Part shown: positions 25,492 to 34,757 of the stretch, one piece after another
Layout of the letters: each line of letters starts with the position of its first letter
Position numbering within the stretch: the stretch's first letter is position 1
Assembly (NCBI GenBank): GCA_016793245.1
Contig: JAEUHW010000330.1
Span: 1-61,088 of the forward strand
Length of the DNA stretch: 61,088 nt
Source: Planctomycetota bacterium
GTDB lineage: Bacteria; Planctomycetota; UBA1135; JADKAF01
Direction: 5' to 3'
The notes under the pieces: model-generated
What the model was told of the DNA's origin: nothing
Database searches by the model: none
What the model saw: only the letters and a program-made list of their open reading frames with translations
Made by a program: the position numbers and the translations under genes

Positions 25492-28005
25492 ATGTTCGAC
25501 CGTTTCACCGACCGAGCCAAGAAGGTCATGAGCTTGGCTCGCCAGGAAGCTCAGCGCTTCAACCACGAGTACATCGGCACCGAGCACATCCTCCTGGGTC
25601 TGGTCCAGGAGGGCAGCGGTGTCGCGGCCAACGTCCTGCGCCAGATGAACGTCGACCTGGAGAAGATTCGCTCCGAGGTCGAGAAGATCGTGAAGCGCAG
25701 CACGAACGCCTCGGCGAGCGGGAACCTGCCGTTCACGCCCCGAGCCAAGAAGGTCCTCGAGCTCTCCATGGAAGAGGCCACCGGCCTCGGCCACAACTAC
25801 ATCGGCACCGAGCACTTGCTCCTCGGGCTGATCAAGGAGAACGAGGGCATCGCCGCCCAGGTCCTGCTCAACCTCAACGTGAAGCTGGAAGAGGTGCGCG
25901 AGGAAGTCCTCGTGTTCCTCGGCCATGACGTCCAGCAAGAGGAAGGTGAGGAGACCGAGGAAGGCCAGAGCACCGGCCAGCCGAACGCGAAGTCGAAGAC
26001 GCCCGCGCTCGACACCTTCGGCCGCGACCTCACCGAGATGGCGCGCGAGGGCAAGCTCGACCCCGTCATCGGCCGCAAGAACGAGATCGAGCGCGTCATT
26101 CAGATCCTCTCGCGCCGCTCGAAGAACAACCCCGTGCTCCTCGGTGAGGCCGGCGTCGGCAAGACCGCCATCGTCGAAGGCCTCGCGCAGAAGATCATCA
26201 AGGGCGAGGTGCCGGAGCTCCTGCGCAACCGCCGCATCGTCGTGCTCGACCTCGCCATGATGGTCGCCGGCACGAAGTACCGCGGTCAGTTCGAAGAGCG
26301 CATCAAGGCCGTGATGACCGAGGTGCGTCGCGCGAAGGACGTGATCCTGTTCATCGACGAGCTGCACACGCTCGTCGGCGCCGGCGGCGCGGAAGGCGCC
26401 ATCGACGCCAGCAACGTACTGAAGCCGGCGCTCTCGCGCGGCGAGATCCAGTGCATCGGCGCGACGACGCTCGACGAGTACCGCAAGTACATCGAGAAGG
26501 ACGGGGCGCTCGATCGCCGGTTCCAGTCGATCATGGTGGAGCCGCCGTCGAAGGAAGAGACCCTCGAGATCCTGAAGGGCCTCCGCGACAAGTACGAAGC
26601 GCATCACCGCGTGAAGTACACGGACGGGGCGCTCGAGACCGCGATCGAGATGAGCACCCGCTACATCACGAGCCGCTTCCTCCCCGACAAGGCCATCGAC
26701 GTCATCGACGAGGCCGGCGCGCGCGTGCGCATCAAGAGCATGGTGCTGCCGCCCGACCTCCAGGACATCGATGGGCAGGTCGAGCTCCTCGACAAGGAGA
26801 AGGAAGAGGCCGTCGCGAACCAGGACTTCGAGCGCGCCGCACATCTCCGCGACAAGGCGTTCCAGCTCCGCAAGAAGAAGGAGCAGGTCCAGCGCGACTG
26901 GCGCAAGAAGGAGTCGCTGAAGGAGTGGGAAGGCCGCGTCGACGAGGAAGTGATCGCCGAGACCGTCTCCAAGATGACGGGGATCCAGCTCACGCGCTTG
27001 GAGCAGGGTGAAGCGGAGCGCCTGCTCAAGATGGAGCAGGAGCTCGGCGGCCAGGTCATCAACCAAGAAGACGCGATCAAGGCGATCGCCAAGGCCGTCC
27101 GCCGCTCGCGCAGCGGCTTGAAGGACCCGCGTCGCCCGCTGGGCTGCTTCCTCTTCCTCGGGCCCTCGGGGGTCGGCAAGACCTACCTCTCGAAGGCGCT
27201 GACGAAGTTCATGTTCGGGAACGAGGACGCGATCATCCAGATCGACATGTCGGAGTACATGGAGAAGCACAACGCTTCTCGCCTCGTGGGCGCGCCTCCG
27301 GGCTACGTCGGCTACGAGGAAGGCGGACAGCTCACCGAGAAGGTGCGCCGTCGGCCGTACTCGGTGATCCTCCTCGACGAGATCGAGAAGGCGCACTCCG
27401 ACGTGTTCAACATGCTGCTGCAGATCATGGACGAAGGGCGTCTCACCGACTCCTTCGGCCGGCACGTCGACTTCCGCAACACGATCTTGATCATGACCTC
27501 GAACATCGGGGCCCATCTGATCAAGAGCAGCGGCGGTCTCGGCTTCGGCGGCAACCAGGAGCAGAAGACGACCAAGCTGCAGTTCGCTCTGCGCGCCGAG
27601 GTCGAGCGCTACTTCCGCCCCGAGTTCCTGAACCGCCTCGACGAGATCCTGGTGTTCAACCAGCTTCGGCGCGAGGACCTGGATCGCATCGTCGGCATCG
27701 AGATCGCCAAGGTCGGCAAGCGCATCGCCGACAAGGGCATGGAACTCGTCATGTCGCCCGAGGCGATCGCCTTGCTGATCGAGAAGGGCTGGCACGAGGA
27801 GTACGGCGCTCGCCCGCTGAAGCGCGCGATCCAGCGCCACCTGGAGGACCCCTTCGCCGAGGAGATGCTCCGCGGTCAGTTCGCCGGTGCGACGCGAGTG
27901 CATGTCGGCCGCAAGGACGATCTGCTCACCTTCCGCCCGGAAGGCGCGGCTCCCGCAGCGGTGGGAGCTGCCAGCGACTCCGCCGACGCTCCTCCGGCGG
28001 TCTGA
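25492..28005 (+). CDS. clpC: ATP-dependent Clp protease ATP-binding subunit ClpC
   Basis: ClpC is a Hsp100 unfoldase that threads substrates into ClpP. The 837-residue protein has two N-terminal Clp repeats ([20 protein letters not shown] and a second starting [16 protein letters not shown]). The first AAA domain has Walker A GEAGVGKT (218-225). A middle domain carries a UVR motif (about 428-463, [20 protein letters not shown]). The second AAA domain has Walker A GPSGVGKT (557-564). The sensor region [20 protein letters not shown] and the end [20 protein letters not shown] are standard. ATG 25492 gives the canonical [11 protein letters not shown] start. The middle UVR domain is where McsA-type adaptors bind, consistent with the upstream mcsA-like gene. 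Confidence 0.98.
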   Translation: MFDRFTDRAKKVMSLARQEAQRFNHEYIGTEHILLGLVQEGSGVAANVLRQMNVDLEKIRSEVEKIVKRSTNASASGNLPFTPRAKKVLELSMEEATGLGHNYIGTEHLLLGLIKENEGIAAQVLLNLNVKLEEVREEVLVFLGHDVQQEEGEETEEGQSTGQPNAKSKTPALDTFGRDLTEMAREGKLDPVIGRKNEIERVIQILSRRSKNNPVLLGEAGVGKTAIVEGLAQKIIKGEVPELLRNRRIVVLDLAMMVAGTKYRGQFEERIKAVMTEVRRAKDVILFIDELHTLVGAGGAEGAIDASNVLKPALSRGEIQCIGATTLDEYRKYIEKDGALDRRFQSIMVEPPSKEETLEILKGLRDKYEAHHRVKYTDGALETAIEMSTRYITSRFLPDKAIDVIDEAGARVRIKSMVLPPDLQDIDGQVELLDKEKEEAVANQDFERAAHLRDKAFQLRKKKEQVQRDWRKKESLKEWEGRVDEEVIAETVSKMTGIQLTRLEQGEAERLLKMEQELGGQVINQEDAIKAIAKAVRRSRSGLKDPRRPLGCFLFLGPSGVGKTYLSKALTKFMFGNEDAIIQIDMSEYMEKHNASRLVGAPPGYVGYEEGGQLTEKVRRRPYSVILLDEIEKAHSDVFNMLLQIMDEGRLTDSFGRHVDFRNTILIMTSNIGAHLIKSSGGLGFGGNQEQKTTKLQFALRAEVERYFRPEFLNRLDEILVFNQLRREDLDRIVGIEIAKVGKRIADKGMELVMSPEAIALLIEKGWHEEYGARPLKRAIQRHLEDPFAEEMLRGQFAGATRVHVGRKDDLLTFRPEGAAPAAVGAASDSADAPPAV

Positions 28006-28051
28006 GAGCCTGAGAAGAGGTGATCTCACAGCCTCTCGGGTGTCTTCTGGC

Positions 28052-28071
28052 GCAGCGCCTGACGGCGCTGC
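28052..28071 (+). terminator. hairpin after clpC
   Basis: GCAGCGCC (28052-28059), loop TGAC, GGCGCTGC (28064-28071) form a perfect 8-bp GC-rich stem 47 bases after the clpC stop. There is no T-tract, so termination may be weak or Rho-assisted. Confidence 0.4.
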
Positions 28072-28155
28072 CGCCCGTTCGTGAGCGATGCTCGCGCACT
28101 CCTTGATCCCGCGCGTCGAGGGAGGACTCCTCCCGCGGCGCAGCACCGAGCGACG

Positions 28156-29697
28156 ATGAACCTTGCGCGGCTGTCGATGCTGGCCTGGCTGGCGTGGACA
28201 GCCGCTGGTCTTGGTTGGCTGGTCGTCTTGGTGCTGCGCGTCGGCTACCCCTTCCACCTCGAGTGGCTGGAGAGCCACGTCTTCTGCCAAGCGCTGCGCT
28301 TCGCTCAGGGCTTCCCGCTCTACGAAGACCCCGCGCGAGGCTTGCCCGCGCATCCCTACGGCCCGCTCTATTACTTGGTCTGCGGCGGGCTGCTGCGCGT
28401 CCTCGAGCCGTCCTTGCTCGCCTGCCGCATCGTCTCGCAGCTCGCGACGATCGGCGTCGCGGCGACCGCCTGGGCGCTCGCGAGGAAGAGCGGCGCGAGT
28501 GCGCGTTCCGCTTGGCTGGCGCCGCTCGCCTGGCTGGCGTTCTTCCCCGCGTGCGGTGCCTGGTACGACCTCGCGCGCGTCGATCTCCTGGGCCTCGCCC
28601 TGTGGTTCGCAGGAGTCCTCTGTGTGCGCGACGCGGAGCAGAACGACCGGCGCTGGTGGTCCGCGATCGCGCTCTTCTCGCTCGCCGCGCTCGCGAAGCA
28701 GTCCTGCCTCCCGCTCGCCTGCTGGTCGTGGGTCGTGCGGTCCCGCGCTCGCGAGTGGCGCTCCTCGTTGCTCGGTGCCGCCGCCACCGCGTTCGTCACG
28801 CTCGGGATCTACTTCCTGATCGATCGCGCTCTCGACGGACGGCTCTTCTATTACGCCTGGCAGCTCCCCGGCTCGCATCCGCAGGACTGGGCCCACGCGG
28901 CGCTGCTCTTCTGCCTGCCGGCGCTGCCGCTCGCGTTGGTCGGCGTGGCGGTCGCGCTGGTGATACGAGGGCGGCGCGAGGAGTTGGCGCTTCTCTTCCA
29001 CTGGATCGGCGCCGCGCTGCTCTGCTCATGGACCATCACCAAGCAGGGCGCGTTCCTCAATCACTACCTGCCGCTCGCGGCGCTCGCCGCGGTGCTCGTG
29101 CCGCTCGGCGTCGATGCGCTGCGCGAGGTGGAGCTCGCGCGCGTGCGGCGAGCGATGGCCGGCTCGGTGTTGCTCCTGGCAGCCGTTCTCTCCCTTGGTG
29201 CGAGCTCGTTCCGCGAGCAAGTCCCCACCGAAGCGGACCGCGCCGCGGGAGAGCAGTGGCTCGCATGGCTGCGCAAGAGCGAGGTCGAAGTGCGCCTGCC
29301 CGCGTTCACCTATCTGCCGGTGCTCGCGGGACGCCCCGTGCGCGTGCACGAGATGGCGGCGGTCGAGGTGCTCGACGACTGGTCGCGGCGTCTCGCGGCC
29401 CAGCGCGGCATCGCGGCGACAGCCGAGCACATGGCGCAGCAGCCCGACCTCGAGAGCTTGCTGCGCGGCGAGCCCACGGCGTTCGTCCTCGCCGACGACG
29501 GCACCGGCGGCACCGGACTCTCCTTCTTCGCTCCGCTCCTTCTCGCGCCGGGCGCAGCGCGCTTCGTCGAGAGCTGGAGCTACCCCGATCCGGCGGCGTT
29601 TCGCGCGAAGACCGGAAACCCGGTCCGTCCCGCGTCGCTCTGGGTCGCGCCCGCGAACGCCGCGATCGCGCTGCCGCCGATGCGGAGCCCCGAGTGA
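28156..29697 (+). CDS. polytopic membrane protein, GT-C/PMT-like
   Basis: The 513-residue protein from ATG 28156 has ten or more hydrophobic helices. The first is MLAWLAWTAAGLGWLVVLVL. An extracytoplasmic loop follows with HLEWLESHVFCQALRFAQG, FPLYEDPARGLPAHPYGPLYY, resembling the acidic first loop of family 39/ArnT-type (GT-C) glycosyltransferases. The motif GAWYDLARVDLLGLALWF and ALAKQSCLPLA add to that resemblance. The C-terminal 120 residues form a soluble domain. A lipid-linked sugar transferase is likely but no donor or acceptor can be named. A GTG at 28081 is an alternative start. It converges on the GH172-like gene with four bases between stops. Confidence 0.72.
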   Translation: MNLARLSMLAWLAWTAAGLGWLVVLVLRVGYPFHLEWLESHVFCQALRFAQGFPLYEDPARGLPAHPYGPLYYLVCGGLLRVLEPSLLACRIVSQLATIGVAATAWALARKSGASARSAWLAPLAWLAFFPACGAWYDLARVDLLGLALWFAGVLCVRDAEQNDRRWWSAIALFSLAALAKQSCLPLACWSWVVRSRAREWRSSLLGAAATAFVTLGIYFLIDRALDGRLFYYAWQLPGSHPQDWAHAALLFCLPALPLALVGVAVALVIRGRREELALLFHWIGAALLCSWTITKQGAFLNHYLPLAALAAVLVPLGVDALREVELARVRRAMAGSVLLLAAVLSLGASSFREQVPTEADRAAGEQWLAWLRKSEVEVRLPAFTYLPVLAGRPVRVHEMAAVEVLDDWSRRLAAQRGIAATAEHMAQQPDLESLLRGEPTAFVLADDGTGGTGLSFFAPLLLAPGAARFVESWSYPDPAAFRAKTGNPVRPASLWVAPANAAIALPPMRSPE

Positions 29698-29701
29698 GAG
29701 C

Positions 29702-32413
29702 TCAGCGCAACCGCGAGTAGACCTGGTAGTGATACTCGCTCCAGGGGAAGTGGAGCGGCTCCAGGCGCACCCGCACGCGCGACTTCGAGCGGGTCAGATG
29801 CGCGGGTAGATCGAAATCGGCGTCGAGCCAACGCCAGGTCTGGTTGTTGAGCGCCGCTCTCCAGACGCCTGCGTACTGACCGTCGACGTACACGCGCGCG
29901 GTTTCGCCTTCGCGCTCCGTCTGGTCGAGGCGCCGGCGCAGCAGCGCTCCGCGATTGCGGACGTCGAGCGCCACATCGAACTCGAGGAACCCGGAGCTCA
30001 GCGAGAGGCCGCGATCCGAGAAGAGCTCGTTCGCGCGCTCATCCCCTTCGTAGCCGCTCTGGAGCTCGACCTCGCTCTGCGATCCGTTCGCTTGATAGGC
30101 GTGCGAGATGAGATCGGAGCGCGTCGCCGGATCGAAAGTATCGCTGAGCACGAGACCCGGCTCATCGAGCACGTACGCGAAGACGGTGGACACGTAGCGC
30201 ACGCCCGCGGTCTGCACGAAGTTCCGCGGTCCGCACTCCAGCCCGAGACGGATCTCGCTTTCGAAGTGGATGACGTCGGGGAAGAGCACCCGGTATTGCG
30301 CCGTGATGTCCTGCACGCCATCGAAGAGTCGGTACGGGCTCCCGTGCTGCGGAAGCGAGAAGCGCCGTTCGACCGGAGCGTCGTACCAGCCCCAGCCGAA
30401 GAACTCCTCCGTGCCGGTGCCGTGGATCTGCGGGGAGCGCGAACCGTCGATGTAGATCCGCTCGTCGCCCTCGAGCCAGCCGCGGGTCAGGCCCGGCAAA
30501 TTGGTGTAGCCGACGAGTTGCACGCCGACGACCTTGCCGCGCCCCGAGCGCTGATAGATCACGACGTCGCGCCCGCCGACGCTGAGCTGCTCCGCGTGCG
30601 CGGCGTGCAGATGCCCCGAGCCCGCTGCGGGCGCGCGATCATCGAGCGCGACCTGCAACACGATGCGCCCGCGAGCGGCGTGGCCGCGATGGCGCAGCAG
30701 GAGGCGCACCGAACTGGAGAACGGCATCGGCCAATAGATGCTGCCGCGTCCTTCGGGATCCAAGGAGAAGAAGAGAGCTCGAACTTCGGCGAAGCCCGCC
30801 GCCGAACCGACCCATGCGCCGATGGGCGCCGCGGCCTGCGGCTGGGAAGCCCCGTCGAAGGTCGCCTCGAGCCAAAGCTCTTCCAGCGCCAGCGGCTGCT
30901 GCGCCTCGAGCGCGAAGTCGATGCGCGTGATCGTCCCCGCACCCTCGTGCGCGAAGAAGACCTGCGCATCCCCCGGCTCGGGCTCGAGCGCGATTACGCG
31001 CTCGCCCACGCTCTCGACGGGCTCCTTCGGATCCTCGCCGCTGCGCTCGAGGATGGTGAGCAGCTCGGAGGGATCGTCGCCGAGCGAATAGCTCTGCGCC
31101 GGAGCGCGATCCGCCCAGAGCTCATACTGGAAGTCCATGAAGTGCGGAACGCCGGTCGCCGTGATCCTGAGCCCGGTGCGGAACGGCAGCGGCGTGTTGT
31201 TGTAAGGGCCCCCGACGGCGGCGAATTCCTCCGCAGCGAGCGGATACGGCCAAGCCGGCGACGTGCCCGCGACGAACTCGCGCAGCGGCACGACGAAGGT
31301 CGGCGTCGCATCGCCATCGAAATAGAAGCGCAGGTCGTAGCGATCGGCGAACGGATCGAAGAACGGCGGCGGGCCCGAGCTCAGGAACGCCCAATGCATG
31401 CGATTCAGCACGCCCGCACCCGCGAGGTCGAGGACGATCACCTCGTAGCCCGACGGCGAGGTGGGATCGAAGCGGAAGTCGAGCCAGGAGGTGGCGGCGC
31501 CGGAGAAGCCATCGTCGTTGGCGCCGGTGCGATCGAAGGAGGAGAACTGGAGCGTGCGCTTGCCCGGCTCGAGCACGGACACGCGCTCGAGCTGCAGCCA
31601 GCTCTCGAAGCCCTCGTTGGGATGCGTGCGCGCGCGAGCTCGCACGGGCTGCGCCGGATCGCCGACGAGGGAGAGATCGCGAGCGACCCGCCGCTCCGGC
31701 GTCAGGCGGCAGCGAGCGCTGATCTCCGCAGCTCCGGGCGCTTCGAGCCAGAGCGCGAGATCGCGCACCTCCGCCGCGGGCGGGACTTCGAACTGCAGCG
31801 TGCGCGCACTCTCGCGCAGCGCTTCGATCTCGATCGCGCGACCGCGCTCATCCCGGATCGCGAGCAACTTCGGCCCCTCGCCGGCATCGGCGCGCAGCCG
31901 CAAGCGCGTCCGGGCTCCCGCGGGGACGCGCTCGATCACCCATTGACCATCGCCGTCGCCGTCGAGCGCGATCGCGCCGGTCGTGGAGCGCGGTGCATCG
32001 ATGCGCAGGGCGAGCTCGTAATGTTCCGCCACTCCCGCCGAGCGGACGCGGAGGATCCAGGTGCCGCTCCGCGGGAGCACGAGGCGCTTCAGGCTGCGGC
32101 GCGAGCTCCCGCTTCCGGAGGCCAGCGCTTCGACCTCGAGCGCTCCTCCCGGTCCCATGAGATCGAGCACCGGAACCAAGCCACCCGCGCCGGCGACCGT
32201 GAACGACAGCAGCGAGCCACGCGGTGCGGTGAAGACCAAGGCGTCTTCTTCGCCTGCGCGAAGATCGCCGGTGATGCGATCCCCGGAGCGAACCTCGATG
32301 CGGTTATCCGCGGCCGAGATCTGCGAGAGCAACGAGAGAGAGAGCCCCAGCCATAAGCACAGCGTGCGCGTCGCGAGACGGCGCGAAGGGAGGCGGTATA
32401 GGTCGATGGGCAT
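29702..32413 (-). CDS. secreted DUF2961/GH172-like glycoside hydrolase candidate
   Basis: The 903-residue product begins with a signal peptide (LCLWLGLSLSLLSQISAADN). An N-terminal beta-rich region of about 250 residues resembles pre-peptidase/carbohydrate-associated beta-sandwich modules. The central part matches the DUF2961 family, now linked to GH172 difructose-anhydride and arabinofuranosidase activities: GYEVIVLDLAGAGVLNRMHWAF, FYFDGDATPTFVVPLREFVAG, PYNNTPLPFRTGLRITATG, then YIDGSRSPQIHGTGTEEFFGWGWY and FPDVIHFESEIRLGLECGPRN. The glutamates in the last two blocks are candidate catalytic acids. A C-terminal beta domain (VYVDGQYAGVWRAALNNQTWRW) resembles part of the family. Substrate is unknown. 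The ribosome-binding site is poor. Confidence 0.8.
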   Translation of the reverse strand: MPIDLYRLPSRRLATRTLCLWLGLSLSLLSQISAADNRIEVRSGDRITGDLRAGEEDALVFTAPRGSLLSFTVAGAGGLVPVLDLMGPGGALEVEALASGSGSSRRSLKRLVLPRSGTWILRVRSAGVAEHYELALRIDAPRSTTGAIALDGDGDGQWVIERVPAGARTRLRLRADAGEGPKLLAIRDERGRAIEIEALRESARTLQFEVPPAAEVRDLALWLEAPGAAEISARCRLTPERRVARDLSLVGDPAQPVRARARTHPNEGFESWLQLERVSVLEPGKRTLQFSSFDRTGANDDGFSGAATSWLDFRFDPTSPSGYEVIVLDLAGAGVLNRMHWAFLSSGPPPFFDPFADRYDLRFYFDGDATPTFVVPLREFVAGTSPAWPYPLAAEEFAAVGGPYNNTPLPFRTGLRITATGVPHFMDFQYELWADRAPAQSYSLGDDPSELLTILERSGEDPKEPVESVGERVIALEPEPGDAQVFFAHEGAGTITRIDFALEAQQPLALEELWLEATFDGASQPQAAAPIGAWVGSAAGFAEVRALFFSLDPEGRGSIYWPMPFSSSVRLLLRHRGHAARGRIVLQVALDDRAPAAGSGHLHAAHAEQLSVGGRDVVIYQRSGRGKVVGVQLVGYTNLPGLTRGWLEGDERIYIDGSRSPQIHGTGTEEFFGWGWYDAPVERRFSLPQHGSPYRLFDGVQDITAQYRVLFPDVIHFESEIRLGLECGPRNFVQTAGVRYVSTVFAYVLDEPGLVLSDTFDPATRSDLISHAYQANGSQSEVELQSGYEGDERANELFSDRGLSLSSGFLEFDVALDVRNRGALLRRRLDQTEREGETARVYVDGQYAGVWRAALNNQTWRWLDADFDLPAHLTRSKSRVRVRLEPLHFPWSEYHYQVYSRLR

Positions 32414-32471
32414 GGGAGCTGGGTCAGGGGAGGACGCGTTCCTCCCGCCAGGAGAGTAGTCCAGGCCGAGG

Positions 32472-34484
32472 TCAACGCCCACCGTTGTTCGTCGCTTCCA
32501 GCAAGGACGAGACCAGTACCGTCGGAAGATCCCCGGCACATGCGGCGATGTGGCGGCGGGTTCCTCCCGCGTACCAATCCTCCACTTCGAGGAGCACCCA
32601 AGGACACTCGTCGAGGGCGCCCGTGAACCCGAGCTCGGACCGGAGTCGCAGCGGCAGGTCTTCGACGCGCGCGATGCGGAGCGCCGCGCGCGCCTCGTCG
32701 CGCAGGTCCATCGGCGAGCTCCAGCCGAACGGTCCGAGGGCTTCGATTTCGAGAGCGCGCAGATCGAGATCCGGCTCGCGCTCCCAACGGGCGCGGAGCT
32801 CCAGCGCCGCGCGGCCCAGCAATGCCGCCGTGCGCCGCGCGTGCTCCGGCTCCGCGAGGTCGCGCAGCCAGATCTCGAGAGCGCGTCCCGCGCCGCGCAG
32901 GCAAAGCAACTCCGCCAGACCGAGAAGGGGATCGCCGAGAGGACCTTCGCCTTCGATGACGATGGAATCCGGAGAGCGTCGGACGGTCAGCGACGAGGCG
33001 CCGAGCAAGGCACCACAGGCGCGCGGCGAAGGAAGGGCTTCGATCCAAGCGCGGGCCCAAGTCGGCCAAGTCGCCCGGCGCGCCAGGAGTGCCAGGCGCA
33101 CCGCCGAGTAGAGCTCGTAGGTCGCGACCTCGAGCTCGGCGATCCAATCCGAGTCCAGGTCGACGGCTTCGGCTCCCGCGAGAGCAGCAGCGATCGCGGT
33201 CGCCTCCTCGAGGCGCGGAGCGATCACCCAGCCGCGCGGGATGCAGCGCAGAACCGCGGGGCCGCGCCGCCAGTGCTCACCTTCGAAGCTCCAGCCCCGC
33301 GCGACGAGCTCGTCCTCGCGAGGCGCGAACCCCGCACACCAGATCGCCGAGCGCAGACCGAGGCGGGCGAGTGTCGGCGCGCAGACGAGGCCCGTGATCG
33401 CGTTCGCGTTCGAGCTCTCGTCGCGAGTCGCGAGCGCGAGGATCGAACGCGCCTCATCGACCCACGCCGCATCCTCGCCCTGCCATCGCTCGAGGGCCGC
33501 AGCCAACGCGAGGAGCGCCTCGCGCTGCTCGGGAGCCACGGCGAATCGCAGCCAGCCGCTGGCGAGTCGATAGAGCGTCGCCTGAGGACGCACTTCCGAC
33601 GCCGGAGCAGCGGACGACGGCCAACGCCATCGGTCGCGCACCGCATCGGAAGCGAGCTGCTTCTCCAAGGAGAAGCGCCGCGTCTCCCCTCGCTCCACAT
33701 GTGCCTGTCCGAAGAGGATGTTGGAGAGCCAAGCCTCGACTTGCGCGAGATCGACCTCGATCGCGATCCCGTCGAACGGCCGCTCGATCGCCAGCGGCGC
33801 TCGCGGCGCCGGCGCTTTAGCTCCGAACGAGAGCCAGAGCTCCTGCGGCGCGCTCCAACGGAGGCGCGGGCTCTCGGCGGGAGCTCCTTCGCCGCCGAAC
33901 GGCAGCAGCACGCGTTCGGAATGCGGATCGAGATCGGCGATCCCACGCGCGGCAAAAGCCGCGGCGATCTCGCGCGAGAGCTCGCTGCGCACGCCGAGCC
34001 AGCCCACTTCGACGCGGAGCGAAGCGAGTGCCGATGGCGCGAGCTCCGTCGAACTCGGCTCCCAGGCGAGGCGCACTTCGATGGCGCGCACGGGCTCGCT
34101 CAACATCCGCCCGATCGCAAAGCTCCAAGGCTCGGCAGTGCCGGAAGCCGAGCACAGCGCCTCGAAGTGCACCGCGATGCGCTGCAGCGTCGCGCGCAAT
34201 GTCGCAAGCGCCGGCACGGCTTCGCTCGAGCGACGACCGATGCTCAACGCGGCATAGCGCTCGGCCCATGCTTCACGCGCGCTCGTTCCCGGAAGGGTCA
34301 CTCTCAGCAACGCTCGCTCGATCGGAGCGGCGGCGACTTGTGCGTGCGAGCGCGATGGCGCCAGCGCGAAGGCGGAACAGAGCAGCGCGCCGACGAGCCA
34401 CGCGACGCGAGACGACGCGTGGAAAACTCGTGGAGAAGTTCCGGAGAACTTGCGGAGAACTCGCTCGGAGATCGCGCTCTTCAA
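32472..34484 (-). CDS. secreted protein of unknown function (about 670 residues)
   Basis: From TTG 34484, preceded by GGGAGAGG, the product is 670 residues. The signal peptide core is VAWLVGALLCSAFALAPSRSHA. The rest is Leu/Ala/Arg/Glu-rich with no motif I recognise. Segments such as LAIERPFDGIAIEVDLAQVEAWL and YRLASGWLRFAVAPEQREALLALAAALERW suggest repeated alpha/beta units of the kind seen in planctomycete DUF3352-like secreted proteins, which is only a resemblance. There is no ATG near the signal peptide, so the start is uncertain (ATG 34571 is the alternative). The gene lies 58 bases upstream of the GH172-like gene on the same strand, with an unusual leader. Confidence 0.66.
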   Translation of the reverse strand: MKSAISERVLRKFSGTSPRVFHASSRVAWLVGALLCSAFALAPSRSHAQVAAAPIERALLRVTLPGTSAREAWAERYAALSIGRRSSEAVPALATLRATLQRIAVHFEALCSASGTAEPWSFAIGRMLSEPVRAIEVRLAWEPSSTELAPSALASLRVEVGWLGVRSELSREIAAAFAARGIADLDPHSERVLLPFGGEGAPAESPRLRWSAPQELWLSFGAKAPAPRAPLAIERPFDGIAIEVDLAQVEAWLSNILFGQAHVERGETRRFSLEKQLASDAVRDRWRWPSSAAPASEVRPQATLYRLASGWLRFAVAPEQREALLALAAALERWQGEDAAWVDEARSILALATRDESSNANAITGLVCAPTLARLGLRSAIWCAGFAPREDELVARGWSFEGEHWRRGPAVLRCIPRGWVIAPRLEEATAIAAALAGAEAVDLDSDWIAELEVATYELYSAVRLALLARRATWPTWARAWIEALPSPRACGALLGASSLTVRRSPDSIVIEGEGPLGDPLLGLAELLCLRGAGRALEIWLRDLAEPEHARRTAALLGRAALELRARWEREPDLDLRALEIEALGPFGWSSPMDLRDEARAALRIARVEDLPLRLRSELGFTGALDECPWVLLEVEDWYAGGTRRHIAACAGDLPTVLVSSLLEATNNGGR
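34420..34463. repeat. four tandem 11-bp repeats
   Basis: On the + strand the units are TGGAAAACTCG (34420-34430), TGGAGAAGTTC (34431-34441), CGGAGAACTTG (34442-34452) and CGGAGAACTCG (34453-34463), consensus YGGAGAACTYG. Since 11 is not a multiple of three, these are not a protein repeat, yet they lie in the N-terminal coding region of the 670-residue secreted protein. One unit per helical turn would suit stacked protein binding. Confidence 0.6.
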
Positions 34485-34569
34485 CGCCTCTCCCGCTCCG
34501 CCGCGCGCACGCGTGCATCGTTGGCTCGTGCAGGCCGACGGAGGATGGTCGCGCACTTGGCAGCGGCCC

Positions 34570-34610
34570 AAAAATGAAAGCAGGAGGCCACCGGAACGGT
34601 GTCCCCCTGC
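34570..34610 (-). terminator. attenuator/terminator hairpin with T-tract on the minus strand
   Basis: GCAGGAGGCCACCG (34580-34593) and CGGTGTCCCCCTGC (34597-34610) pair with two mismatches. Read on the minus strand the stem is followed by TTTCATTTTT (34579-34570), a convincing intrinsic terminator. It sits 86 bases before the TTG start of the 670-residue secreted protein and just after a minus-strand promoter, so it is either an attenuator or the end of a small RNA. Confidence 0.6.
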
Positions 34611-34621
34611 GGCGGTGGGAA

Positions 34622-34640
34622 GTCTGAGGGCTACTCAGAC
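34622..34640 (-). ncRNA. hairpin at the 5' end of the minus-strand leader or small RNA
   Basis: GTCTGAG (34622-34628) and CTCAGAC (34634-34640) form a perfect 7-bp stem with a 5-base loop. It begins at the predicted transcription start of the minus-strand promoter. With the terminator hairpin it would make a transcript of about 70 nt. Confidence 0.45.
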
Positions 34641-34646
34641 GCGCGG

Positions 34647-34676
34647 ATTCTAGACCGCAGGAATCGGCCGCTGCAA
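34647..34676 (-). promoter_or_regulatory. minus-strand sigma-70-like promoter
   Basis: Read on the minus strand, TTGCAG (34676-34671) is followed after 18 bases by TAGAAT (34652-34647), a five-of-six match to the -10 consensus. Transcription would begin near 34640, reading into the hairpin and terminator and then the 670-residue secreted-protein gene. Confidence 0.5.
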
Positions 34677-34757
34677 CCATCGCTTGGCGCAAGCGCTCTC
34701 GCGTGACCCCTCCGCGGCATCTCCGTCCCGAGGGCCTCTTCTACCCGAGGTAACCGC

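Noticed and set aside
24643..29001. A 1452-codon open frame antisense to mcsA/clpC
   Set aside because: It is a composition artefact of GC-rich codon use. clpC on the + strand is certain, and the antisense product has no domain, signal or ribosome-binding site.
34570..34740. 6S RNA, tmRNA or SRP RNA reading of the minus-strand hairpins
   Set aside because: None of the conserved primary motifs of those RNAs is present. The structure is better described as a short leader or sRNA with a terminator.
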